From SIG440 sp045579055 (GTDB taxonomy: Bacteria > Bacillota > Clostridia > Monoglobales > Monoglobaceae), in contig JAZNLK010000172.1 of assembly GCA_045579055.1 (NCBI GenBank), positions 1-53,543 on the forward strand: a stretch of 53,543 bases of DNA, given 5' to 3'. Under the pieces are notes generated by a model that made no database searches, was not told where the DNA came from, and saw only the letters and a list, made by a program, of their open reading frames with translations. The position numbers and the translations under genes are program-made. Shown piece after piece: positions 17,264-27,800 of this stretch (its first letter is position 1; every line of letters begins with the position of its first letter).

Positions 17264-17368
17264 TTTGACCACACCCCTTTTTCTTTTAGTATATTCTTCC
17301 ATACTTTTTTGGTTACAACATTAAAATTTCAATAGAAGAATTCAGCATTATGCTGTTTTCGATTACAG

Positions 17369-17528
17369 AACAAAGCGGCTTCGCCGCTCGCCGCAGGCGG
17401 CGGGCGTAGCACGAACGCTTTGTTTGTCCATGTGCGTTTCAGCCATAGACTGAAAATTTCGCACGGACATTTAAATCTTGTTTTTTATATCATAGAAATA
17501 TAACAGAATGTTATAATTTCCTATGATA
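17369..17528 (-). repeat. 160-bp structured intergenic repeat, copy 2
   Basis: This is an inverted second copy of the element at 1179-1338, with the same three hairpins: (a) TATCATAG..CTATGATA (17488-17528), (b) GTCC..GGAC (17426-17468) and (c) AACAAAGCG..CGCTTTGTT (17369-17424) with a GC-rich inner stem. Read on the minus strand it starts right after the T tract of the terminator of the 17574 gene (TTTTTTTATATCATAG), exactly as copy 1 does after the fucosidase terminator. The rest of the gap 17303-17573 holds only this and the terminator. Confidence 0.85.
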
Positions 17529-17530
17529 TA

Positions 17531-17558
17531 AAAAAAGGAACCCGAAGGTTCCTTTTTT
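17531..17558 (-). terminator. Terminator of the CUT1 importer operon
   Basis: AAAAAAGGAACC and GGTTCCTTTTTT form a 12-bp stem with a CGAA loop (17543-17546), with T runs on both strands. It lies 15 bases after the stop of the solute-binding protein gene. Confidence 0.9.
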
Positions 17559-17573
17559 AAGATAGAATACTTA

Positions 17574-19214
17574 TTATTTTGTAATCTCAGCAAGTGCTTC
17601 CTGATAAATATCATATGCACCCTGCTGAATTTCAAGATATTCTTCAACTTTCAGCTTCTTGAGCTGTGCAATGTAGCTATCCCATTCCTTTTCAACATCT
17701 GCACGACCCATAATCCAGTTAGCCTTGTTCTTTTCTACCCAGTTGAATATGTCTGTCTGGAGAGATGAAACTGTTGTTGAATCGTCCGGATCGTAGTAAG
17801 GACGAGGCCATGTCTCCTTATCCATATATGGTTCATACATAGCATAGAGATCATCATACTGTGCAAATGCATCACAATCCTGAACCAGCTTGCCGCGAAG
17901 TTCTTCCTGATCCCAGTAACCAAGCATATGGGGACCATATGTTGTGTTGTAGTTGTACATTTCAGAAAGCGATGCGTAGCCGTTTTCTGCAGGGTCTCTC
18001 CACATATAGTTTGCTTCGCCCTTTGAATAGTCGGGGTTTTCAATATATGTGAATGTATCCTTGGGGCCGTCGCCTGCTTCACCGTACCAGTTTGTGATTG
18101 TCTGTTCTGCATCATAGAATGTATCAATCCATCTCATTGCAGCAGCAGGATTCTCACAGTTTGATGTAATGTGACAAGCATTTCTTGTACCAATTACACC
18201 GGGGTGAATGTGCATTATGGGATCAGGACTGTCGGCATGAGCTCTCAAAGGAAGCATTACCTTGTACTGATCAGCATTTACACCAAAGGGATTTTCCTTA
18301 CCGAACATAACACCTACAACAGGTGTTTCAGATTTAACTGTTGAGTTAAATGTGTTGCTTTCATATGTAAAGCACTGAATGTCAAGAAGACCTTCTTTAT
18401 AGAGCTTCGCATAGTACTTAATCATTTCTTTCCATTCGTCCATCATAGGTGTGAAGTTAACCTTGCCCTGCTGAACGTTCAGGTAAGCATCATACATACC
18501 GAACTTTGTTGAAACACCCCAAGCTGAAAGCAGTGTTTCAGGATAGTTGTATGCACCTTCGTTATAGAAAGTCATAGGAATTTCATCAGCTTTGCCGTTG
18601 CCGTTGGGGTCGCCTGTCTTGAAGGCTTTGAGAACTTCATAAAGCTCGTCAAGGTTGGTGGGTGTTTCAAGATTCAGCTTCTTGAGCCAAGCATCATTAA
18701 TCCACCAGAAGGTTTCAATAAATGAACCGGGATTGCCTGAATATGAAGGCAGTGCATAGATACCGCCATCAGGTGATGTTGCAATAGCCTTTGTTGTGGG
18801 GTGCTTTGTGAACATTTCCCAGATGTTGGGTGTGTTTTCCTCACTGATATAAGGTGTCAAATCAATAAGAACTCCCTGAGATGCATATCTTGCAACGTCA
18901 ACGTTCTGGAAAGCTGTTTTGAGAATGATATCAGGATAGTCGCCCGATGCCATAATCATAGCCATATCGCCGCCAATCCAGTCGATTTCTGCATTTGCAA
19001 CTTCCTTTGCTGTTGCTTCCCACTTAGCATGGTACTGTTCATAAACCTCTTTTTTCTCTGCTTGTGTTTCATAGCCGATAACGGAAAACTTAACAGGACG
19101 ACCATCGTCTTCTACTGTTTTTTTGCCGCCTCCACCGCCGCCGCAGGCTGAGAACATAACTGTCATTGTTGCCAGCATTGCGAGAACAAGAACGAAACTA
19201 ATTACTTTTTTCAT
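17574..19214 (-). CDS. Sugar ABC transporter solute-binding lipoprotein (LplA/YtcQ type)
   Basis: A 546-residue lipoprotein that binds an oligosaccharide outside the membrane. The signal peptide ends in a lipobox MFSAC with Cys24, followed by a Gly run as a flexible tether. The mature part has the CUT1 binding-protein fold with TAFQNVDVARYASQGVLIDLTPY, the segment DPNGNGKADEIPMTF (a calcium-like loop common in this subgroup) and ITSNCENPAAAMRWIDTFY. Large size and partner permeases of the LplB/YtcP kind place it in the group that often imports plant or host oligosaccharides. It is the last gene of the operon, 62 bases after the second permease. The ligand is unknown. Confidence 0.9.
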   Translation of the reverse strand: MKKVISFVLVLAMLATMTVMFSACGGGGGGKKTVEDDGRPVKFSVIGYETQAEKKEVYEQYHAKWEATAKEVANAEIDWIGGDMAMIMASGDYPDIILKTAFQNVDVARYASQGVLIDLTPYISEENTPNIWEMFTKHPTTKAIATSPDGGIYALPSYSGNPGSFIETFWWINDAWLKKLNLETPTNLDELYEVLKAFKTGDPNGNGKADEIPMTFYNEGAYNYPETLLSAWGVSTKFGMYDAYLNVQQGKVNFTPMMDEWKEMIKYYAKLYKEGLLDIQCFTYESNTFNSTVKSETPVVGVMFGKENPFGVNADQYKVMLPLRAHADSPDPIMHIHPGVIGTRNACHITSNCENPAAAMRWIDTFYDAEQTITNWYGEAGDGPKDTFTYIENPDYSKGEANYMWRDPAENGYASLSEMYNYNTTYGPHMLGYWDQEELRGKLVQDCDAFAQYDDLYAMYEPYMDKETWPRPYYDPDDSTTVSSLQTDIFNWVEKNKANWIMGRADVEKEWDSYIAQLKKLKVEEYLEIQQGAYDIYQEALAEITK

Positions 19215-19276
19215 TTTCTTTCTTCCTTTCTTTAAATAAAGTCAGGTTTTGAAGGGTAACCTGCAACCTATTATTT

Positions 19277-20161
19277 TTAACCCTTAACAGAACCTATCAT
19301 AACGCCGCCAACGAAGTACTTCTGAACGAAGGGGTACAGAATAATCATCGGGAGGGCAGCAAGCAGAATTGTTGAATACTTAACCAGCTCTTTAAGCTTT
19401 TCAGCACTGGCAAGATATTCAGAGTCAACAGCTTCCATCTGACCTGTACTGAGTGAGTCGGTGAGGTTCTTGAGTACCAACTGGAGATTGTGTTTGTCTG
19501 TGTCACGAATATAGTAAAGAACATTCATATATGAATTCCAATGACCCAAAGCATGATAAAGAACCATTACGGCAATGATTGCCTTTGACAAAGGGAGGAC
19601 AATGGAGAAGAAGAATCTCGTGTATCCTGCACCGTCAAGCTTAACTGATTCAAACAATTCTTCCGAAACATTACTCTTGAAGAAGCTTCGGCAGATAATC
19701 ATATTATAAACACTGAATGCACCGGGAAGAACCAATGCCCAAATTGAGTTGAAAAAACCTAAGTTCTTAATCAACAAGTATGAGGGGATTGTACCACCGC
19801 CGAAATACATTGTGAACAAACAAAGTGTTGTGAACAATTTCTTTCCCACAAGCTCTGATCTTGAAAGCGCAAATGATGCAGGAATAAGAACTGCCAAGTT
19901 GATAGCTGTACCAACAAATGTATAAACAATTGAGTTTTTGTAACCTGTCCAGATTGTGCTGTATTCCAGTGTTTTCATATAACCTTCGTAGGTTATACCC
20001 TTGGGGAAAATAAGTGTCTGACCGGCATTAACATAAGTCGGATCACTGAACGATGCAACAATAACGAAATACAACGGATACATTACAACAATAAGGATAA
20101 TACCCATAAGTATGTAGTTTATAACATCAAAAACTCTGTCAAAATTACTTTTCATTTTCAT
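19277..20161 (-). CDS. Sugar ABC transporter permease (YtcP/LplC type)
   Basis: A 294-residue inner-membrane permease with six predicted transmembrane segments. The EAA-type coupling loop reads EELFESVKLDGAGYTRFFFS, followed by IVLPLSKAIIAVMVLYHALG. The C-terminus ends PFVQKYFVGGVMIGSVKG, typical of CUT1 second permeases. I use the ATG at 20161, which has AAGGAGG in front, rather than an in-frame start at 20215 that would overlap the first permease. It works as a heterodimer with the upstream permease. No ATPase gene is in the operon, so a shared MsmX-like ATPase encoded elsewhere is expected. Confidence 0.92.
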   Translation of the reverse strand: MKMKSNFDRVFDVINYILMGIILIVVMYPLYFVIVASFSDPTYVNAGQTLIFPKGITYEGYMKTLEYSTIWTGYKNSIVYTFVGTAINLAVLIPASFALSRSELVGKKLFTTLCLFTMYFGGGTIPSYLLIKNLGFFNSIWALVLPGAFSVYNMIICRSFFKSNVSEELFESVKLDGAGYTRFFFSIVLPLSKAIIAVMVLYHALGHWNSYMNVLYYIRDTDKHNLQLVLKNLTDSLSTGQMEAVDSEYLASAEKLKELVKYSTILLAALPMIILYPFVQKYFVGGVMIGSVKG

Positions 20162-20180
20162 AATTGTTTTCCCCTCCTTC

Positions 20181-21125
20181 TTAGAATAATGACGTATCGC
20201 TGACTTTGCCTGCAATCCAGTTAACTATGAGCACACAAGCAACGTTAACCAACGTATTGAAAATATTAACCGCTGTGGAGAAGCCGAACTGACCGTCCAA
20301 AAGACCAACCTTGTATACATATGTACTGATAACTTCTGATGCACCGAGGTTAGCACTGTTCTGAATAAGAAGCATCTTGTCAATACCAACCGAGAACATT
20401 GAACCAAAGCTCATAATCAGCATAATGATAACTGTTTCTGCAATTGCAGGAAGTTCGATGTTCCAGATAAGTCTGAAGCGGTTTGCACCATCAATTTTTG
20501 CAGCTTCAAGCTGTTCCATATCGATACCGGAAAGTGCGGATATGTAAAGCACGGCAGAATAACCCATATTTTGCCATATACCCGTTATCCAATATATCCA
20601 GAAAACGTAATCCTCTTGCCCGAAAAAGTTTATCGGGTCGCCTCCGAACCATTGAATCACGATGTTAATCAGACCGGATGTGGGAGAACAGAATACCTGT
20701 GCAATGTTCATTATAATAACGATTGAAAGCATATGGGGCAGATATGTAAAGTTCTGAACCAGCTTCTTGTACCATACACAGTCAACCTGATGGAGCAACA
20801 ATGCAAAAATAATCGGTATAGGGAACGAGAGCAGTGTTGACAAAATTGAAATACTAATCGTATTAATAATCAATTCACTGCATGTGGGAGAAGTGAAAAA
20901 TCTCATAAAATGATCGAGACCAACCCACGGAGAACCAATTATACCATCATTGGGTATAAACTCTTTGAAAGCCAGAACGATACCGTACATAGGACCGTAT
21001 GCGAAAATTCCCAAAAAAATGAACGCAGGGAGCAAGAATAAATAAAGTTCCCACTGCGACTTCATTTTTGTCCAGACTGACTTTTTCCTGATAACTGTTA
21101 CTTGTTGATTTACCAAAGTCTTCAT
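20181..21125 (-). CDS. Sugar ABC transporter permease (LplB/YteP type)
   Basis: A 314-residue inner-membrane permease, first gene of the CUT1 operon. It has six hydrophobic segments and the LplB-type signatures YLFLLPAFIFLGIFAYGPMYG and EQLEAAKIDGANRFRLIWN (EAA loop) followed by IELPAIAETVIIML. The N-terminus is basic (KKSVWTKMKSQWE). The site before the ATG is weak (GGAAAGG, about 14 bases away) and sits next to a hairpin in a leader of roughly 240 bases, so expression may be tuned after transcription starts. It pairs with the 19277 permease. Confidence 0.92.
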   Translation of the reverse strand: MKTLVNQQVTVIRKKSVWTKMKSQWELYLFLLPAFIFLGIFAYGPMYGIVLAFKEFIPNDGIIGSPWVGLDHFMRFFTSPTCSELIINTISISILSTLLSFPIPIIFALLLHQVDCVWYKKLVQNFTYLPHMLSIVIIMNIAQVFCSPTSGLINIVIQWFGGDPINFFGQEDYVFWIYWITGIWQNMGYSAVLYISALSGIDMEQLEAAKIDGANRFRLIWNIELPAIAETVIIMLIMSFGSMFSVGIDKMLLIQNSANLGASEVISTYVYKVGLLDGQFGFSTAVNIFNTLVNVACVLIVNWIAGKVSDTSLF

Positions 21126-21704
21126 AAATAAATCATTAACCTTTCCGGCTCACAAAAATCTTGTAGCTTGAAGCAAAAAAATCGTGAGCCTGATTTTTAT
21201 GCATAATAATTTTATATATCAAATAGCCGTCACGCACAAAGGTTCTCACCTAAGTGCAGGAACAGAAGCTATTTACAAAAATAACAATAAGTAAAGACAC
21301 GCACCTCAATAAACTCTCCAAAACAAAGTCTTTTTGAGCATTTTGACGTCTTACGCCCTCACTTTTTCAGAATTATACCACATAATGACGAGGGCTGTCA
21401 ATACTTTTTCGTCATTTTTTACACCAAATTTCAGTTTTTTTTTGTTATTTGTAACAAACTGCACAAGTTGTTTTTTGTTGCATTTTTAACAAGTTTCTAT
21501 CTGTTTTTCAGTTTTTCTATTCTTTTTCTTATTTTTTGACACATTCTCGCATTTCTAATTTACATTTTATTACTTTTTACCCTTTTTATGTTATTTCCAT
21601 TGTTAAAATTGTCCATATTTTACTCTACATCGTGGACAAAAAAGCAGATTTCAGACTACGTTTCATATTCTCTATCAGATTCAAACTAACGTATTACAAA
21701 AAAA
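21126..21704. other. Long AT-rich gap with leader of the CUT1 operon
   Basis: About 580 bases without an ORF that I can support. The part 21126-21365 is the leader of the permease operon and contains the hairpin GGCTCAC (21147-21153)/GTGAGCC (21184-21190) beside the ribosome binding site. The part 21420-21704 is T-rich and shows no clear feature before the 135-bp repeat. Confidence 0.5.
21372..21401 (-). promoter_or_regulatory. Promoter of the CUT1 importer operon
   Basis: On the minus strand, TTGACA (21401-21396), an 18-base spacer and TATAAT (21377-21372), both perfect. Transcription should start near 21365, giving a leader of about 240 bases. Confidence 0.85.
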
Positions 21705-21839
21705 GGGCTGCAACAAAACGACTAATACTCAGGTCGTCGAGAATGCCGGCCCCTACAAATTGCATTGAAAAAACGCAAATGCAATATATGCAGGGGTCAG
21801 CCTTCCGGATGTCCCGAAAAAATCATTTTGTCACAGACC
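21705..21839 (-). repeat. 135-bp MITE-like or terminator-like repeat, copy 1
   Basis: The ends are imperfect inverted repeats (GGTCTGTGACAAAATGA on the minus strand at 21839-21823, against GGGCTGCAACAAAACGA at 21705-21721). Inside, CCCCT..ATTGCATT and AATGCAAT..AGGGG form a second stem. Read on the minus strand, the hairpin is followed by a run of eight T (21704-21697). It begins 10 bases after the stop of the 2000-residue gene. A second copy of the same length is at 46288-46422. Confidence 0.85.
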
Positions 21840-21849
21840 CTCTCTGAGA

Positions 21850-24800
21850 TTATTTTCCGACAGCTTCCGCAATGGGAACCATTGTGTCAATTCCGTCCCA
21901 GATAAAGAACTTTACATTTGGATTGATTCCTTCCTTGGCAACATAATCAACACCTTCAACACTATATCGCCTTGCTCCGAAAGCTTCAACCACTCCTTCC
22001 TGTGCGGCAGTTGCACCAACTCCTGCCTGAACACCGCCATTGTACACGCCCACAATGAACTGACCAACACTTGCCGCCTCTCCATCATTAAGGAAATCAA
22101 CAGTTGCCGACACTTTTCCGTCAGCAGTTGTATGGGTAATCACATCAATAGCTTTGCCTGTGTACACACGGACATTTCTGAGCTGTGCTTTTGCATCACC
22201 GCTTCCGTCCATTGCTGTCCAGAAACCTCTTGTCAAGGTATTTTCTTCCATTTCCAAACCTTCGCAGATTGTTTTGCTGTATTCCGCACCGTCGGTCACC
22301 ATAAGTGTCAACATTCCGTTTTCCATTGTTCCAACAAAAGTATACCACTTGTCCTGCTCCAATGTCACCTCTGTTGTTTTGCTGTAAGCCCCATACACAG
22401 TGATTGAATTCCGACTAACATTAAACTTCACAAGCTCACTTGTGTTGCCAAGACGGAACTCTGCTTCACAGTCGCCGCTAACCGTTTTGTAATCAAAAGT
22501 GAATATGTAGTTGTCTTTTGGTATATCAAGACCGGGAGTTCCGTACACATAAGTTTCGTCAACGCCTTTAGCAACAGTCATTGTGAGAATACCGTCTGTG
22601 CTTTCAGCTGTTCCTTTATTCTTACCAAGCATACTCCATTGGTCAAAAGCTCCACTGACGCTTGAAAGTGCTACTGCTGTTTCCTGCCCTTCAGCTTTTT
22701 TCTGAGCATCAACAGCTTTTTCAAATGCATTTTCAACATCTGCTACCGTTCGGTATTCGATTCCTGTCATTCTCCGGAACACATTGCTCTGGTCTTCTAA
22801 TTTCAGCAAGTCTTCAAAAGAAACGTTCAAAAGGTCATTGTATTTGACAAAGACAGCATCAATGCCTGCACCGTCACCAATTCTTGATGCTGTGTTAATA
22901 TCCATAAGCAGATTGTTAAGCCGTACAGTTTCTAACGATTGCGTAGACCCCATATTTTCAAACTGATTTATCAGCGAATCCGACGGAATTTCATCCACAA
23001 CCATGTATGCATCGTCTGTTTCGATTACTTTTTTACCAAAAAGCTCCGCAACAACCTTTGTATTGAGATATTTGCCTTCACAGCACAAAGTACCACAGTT
23101 TATATAAGAACCGTTCATTGTATATCCCATCATTCCGTCATTGAAACGGATTGTTGATTCACCAAGAGTGATTGTGACACCGCTATCATCAGCCGAGGTC
23201 ACCTTTGCTCCACCGATTTTGGCAAGAACCGAGCCTTCTGCAAAGCCCGACGGATTCACCTCTGCCGACATATAGTTTCCGTAAATGTATGCCTCCCCTG
23301 TTTCCTTTGGAATAACACAGAAATCTGTTCTCTGCTCCTCAAGTGTAGTTGCCATATACTTTGACGTGCGAGGATGAAGGGAGCTGAACCGTTTGAGGGG
23401 CTTTACCTTGTTCATATCCTGAACAAAAACTCTGTGCGGAGTGCTGTGATAGGTTGCAAACACCAAATTATCAACAATAGTCATACCGTTGTTACAGGTG
23501 CCGCTGGATGCAGAAATTCCTCGTTCTTCCATTTCGCCCACATACTCCCATGTTTTCATACCGTCATAGCTCACCGCCATTGCGGAACGGTTTCTGGGAT
23601 GTTCAAGATAATAAAGGTCGGTTGTCACGGTGTCATATTCAAAAAACGCAAAGTATGTTTCTGTTTCTCCAACCCTCTTTATGCTGTAACAGCAGGAAGG
23701 CATAATCAGATTTTCAGTATAGCAAACACTCGGATCCCATGTTGCACCGCCGTCAAAGGATTCAAAGTATGAAAGATATCCCTTGTCCGAACGGATATAG
23801 CATCTCACCACTCCGTCAGGCATTTCAACTATCTGTGATTCCAGAATTGTTCCGCCTGTGTTATCAAAATTAAACTGAACATTGGGTTCATGCCATTGGG
23901 GTGTTTTTGTCAGTTCTTCTTCCTTATAGTCATCGGAATAGTACAGAAATACCTGACCTTTTTCCTCACCGCTACCACCACGGGTATAAAGAACTCTGCC
24001 TGCATATTCTCCGGTCTTCAACTGGACAAGTCTTGAGCCCATTCCGCTGTATGGAACTCCATACATTGAGCCGGGAGCTTCAATCATAACCCTGTTTGTG
24101 TATTTTGTGTGTTCAGAATTCGTGGTATCCTTGTCATAGAAGTGTGCAAAAGTGTAGCTGTATTTGCTTCCATCAGCTTCGATGTAGCTTGCATAATATA
24201 TCCTCAGAAGGTTGCCTGACGAAAGATTTATGGTATTTGTAGAAAGCTGATTTCCTGTGTCTTTAAGATAATCCAGAAGAGTCCAGCTCTTTCCGTCTTC
24301 GGAAACCATTGCACTTGTTGTACCTCTTGCAGAGCCTGCAATTTTGCCGGTAAAGCTTTTGTAGAAATCAAATGTAGGAATATTTGTTTCGCTGTAAAGA
24401 CCCGGCATTGCTCTGCCATCACCTTCATAGCTGAGATTGTCTACTGTTGTTTTTCCGAACTTATTGAAGAAGGCAATTCTGCCGTGGGTGCGATTGTTTG
24501 ACACCTCATAGCTCACGTTGTTGCCATCCGCCATTTTTTCATCGAATTCGTATGAACTATAAAGTTCACCACACTCCAGAATGATATTTCCGTCAATTTT
24601 GAAGGTGAGCACGTCGTCATTTATCATCAAATCAAAATGATGTGTGCTTTCTCCAATGTCATACTGAGCAGTCGCCAGAGGATAGCCTTTCGCCCCTTTC
24701 ACCGGTGCATCAACCCACTCTTCATTTGAATTATATGCACCCAATCTGTTGCCGTCCTCATCATAATAAATGGTCTGAGGTGATACAACTGCAGCTGTCC

Positions 24801-27800
24801 ATATTTTCGTTTCATAGTCATATCCCACGCTGACATACAGGAAATCCTTCATATACTTTGTACGGATTTCAAAACCGTCGCCTGTGCCGTCAGTTTGAGT
24901 GTATGCACCGTCCCACGAAAGCTTTGGTTGGTCTGCATTCACATTGAGGATATATTCGCCCTCGTCCCCCAGTACCAGCTTGCCGTTTTCAGTTCCATAG
25001 GTAAAGTTACGGTACACATTGCCCACAGCACTGTCGTTTCTTTCGTCATCGGTATAAAAATCAACATCCTGAGCATACCAGTAATCCTTCCAGCCGAAGC
25101 CGTCTTCGTTGTTGCTGTCGTCAAAATCTTCATAGTGATAATAAACATCGTCTGTATTCTTCACAGCCACAAAGGTTGTTGATGCAGGGTCGGTAATGTG
25201 TCTGATAACCGCTTTTCTGTGAGCATTTAATGGACAACGCCATGTGCCCACAATCACATTATCCACAAAAAGCTGAGCCATACCCTCGCCAACGGTTATT
25301 CTGTAATAACCTGTGGGGGTTGATTCTGCAAGAACCTTTTTGTCGGTTGGTGCGGATGTGGTCAACTGATTGTTCACAACAACTCCTTCACCACCAAGTT
25401 CAACGACTGCCTCATAAGTGCCGTCATAAATCATTATAGTTTCATCATCGGCAGAATTCTTGTCAAACTCAACCGAATAGAACTTATCAAAATCAACGTT
25501 ATATATTTCAACTTCCGCTTCGTTATCAAGAATTCTTTCAGCACGTGTTGCCTTCACCCCACTACCGCAGATTGAAACCCCCGACACACCGCCCGAATGA
25601 TTTATAAGCGTTTCTGTCTTTCCTGTATAGGGCATCAGCATTGAAAATGCAAGCTGACCGTTATAATAAACTTCAGCATTACCTGCCGTTGCAACAATTC
25701 GGTAGTTTCCGTCACCAAGACCCTTATATGTCTTTGAAATCGTTTTTCTTTCGTTGTCAATTGTTCCGTATGTAACACTTCCGTCAGCATTATGGGTGAG
25801 GTCAAGAGTAAAATAGCCGTCATTTACCGTAACCTCTCCGCTACCCGTCACAACATAATCAAGTCTGTATTCACGATTGATTTTTGCAGTCTTCACCGCA
25901 TCGGCTGTGGCCGTTACGTTGATATACTTTTCATCAGTATTAATGTTTGTCCCATCAGCGCAGTACAAAACAGCATCAACGGAGTGTGTTCCCACACTAA
26001 GATTAGTGATTGTGACAGCTTCATCTATTCCAAACTTCCCGATTGACTCGCCGTCAACATAATATATTACCGAATCCGCATTGGCAGCTGAACAACTTAC
26101 TGAAGCGGTTGCGGTTTCACCGTATGCAATTTCTTCATTACAAACAATTTCAGCAATTGCTGAATCCGTTACATAAATTATAGTTTCAGCAGATGCAACG
26201 CCTTCACTCACTGCAGTAATGATATGTTTGCCCGCAGGAAGACCTTCATCGAGGGTATAGCTTGCATTTGTTGAGGCTGTGTCAACTCCGCTTCCAACCT
26301 TTATGCCATTCACATAAAAATCAACTGTTTTGAATGTTTCACCATCCACATGAGCACCTGTATAAACTCTCATATTATCAAAGCATACCTCAACCTGATC
26401 TTCGGCATAAGCATAAATTCTGATATAATTCTGTGTATGTTGCTTTGTATTCATGGTTGCATTCTGGTGCAGATTCCATATTTTATCGGATTGCTTTTTA
26501 TAGTAAAAATCACAATTCCATGTTGCATTGTCCTCGTCATAATAATAGCAATGTTTGAAGGACATCCATATTCCACCAAAGTCTGATGTTCCGCATATGT
26601 TCTTATACCAAAAGGATGTTGACCCTATCTTCATTCTGTCCTTGAGCAAAAACATTGACTGTCTCAGAGAAGTTTCAGGATAACTTCTGAATATATCAAA
26701 ATACATAAAGGCTTCATCTTCGGTGGTCTGATTCCATACACTGCTGTCAGGAATCATAATATCGTATTCGAAAATGAAATCCTTTTTCACGGTATCATTA
26801 CTTGCCGAAGGAAGCATAATATCCTCCTCCAAAACAGTTGTCTTTTGGATTGATTTGAAAAAGTGCATATATCCGTTGACAGATTCAACGACGCAATTTT
26901 CCGAATCCCCGCCTGTCGCTTGTTTAAACTTTACACCGTCATTGAAATCTATATCAGATGATGAAAAATCTTCGTTCACCATCACGTCAACCGAGTCATA
27001 GTCAGCTGTTGCACCTGCATCTGCCTCAAGAGCCAAGCTTTCACCTGCATTAAAGGTTTCAAGCTTATTCTTTGATGCACTGTATGGAAGAGGCTTTGTC
27101 AACTTTACAGCTGTTCTTCTGTCGGTAAGCTTCAAATCCTGAACCTGAATTTTGCCCTGATAGTCATATTCATAATCAGTTCTGAACTGGATACAGCGTG
27201 TTGCCGCAGGCTGACGGAAAAGATTGTAGCTGTATATTTCACGTCCGTCCATAAATACCGACACATGAACACCTCTGACCTCAAACTTCCAGTCGTGCCA
27301 CGATGTACCCATATTCACAGTTACCGTTTCATAGTCGTTTTCATTGGAGGTTTTGAACATCAACGTATTGGCATTACGCATTACCATTCTAATCTGGCTC
27401 TGATACCAATTAACATAAAACTGCCCCTTGTTTTCAAACCTCATTCTGAATTCAAGGTCAAATGCATCGTTATTGCGATTTTTGTCGCCGCCGTCAAGCG
27501 CCTTCAGTTCCTGCAAATCATCAAAGTAATCTCTTTTCACCGCACCTGTCTCCTGGTTGATCGTAACAGTCGCCGGTGACCAAGTTGCGGTATAATACTT
27601 TGCATCAGAAGCAAGAGCACCCATATATTCAGGTGCCATCACATTTAATACATTATTCTCGTCCACAAATGCAGACTTGAAAACATTTCCGCTTGTGTCC
27701 TCAAAGGTTTTCAGTTCCCACGTCTGATTGTTCCAAGTTGCATTTTCATAGAATACATCACCGGTTGCCGCAAACACCGGTATCTGCATCACAAAAAAAG

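Noticed and set aside
1179..17528. The two 160-bp repeats as ends of a composite transposon carrying the 16 kb between them
   Set aside because: No transposase lies inside, the genes between are a normal chromosomal mix including rpmB and a tRNA, and both copies sit at terminators, which explains their positions better.
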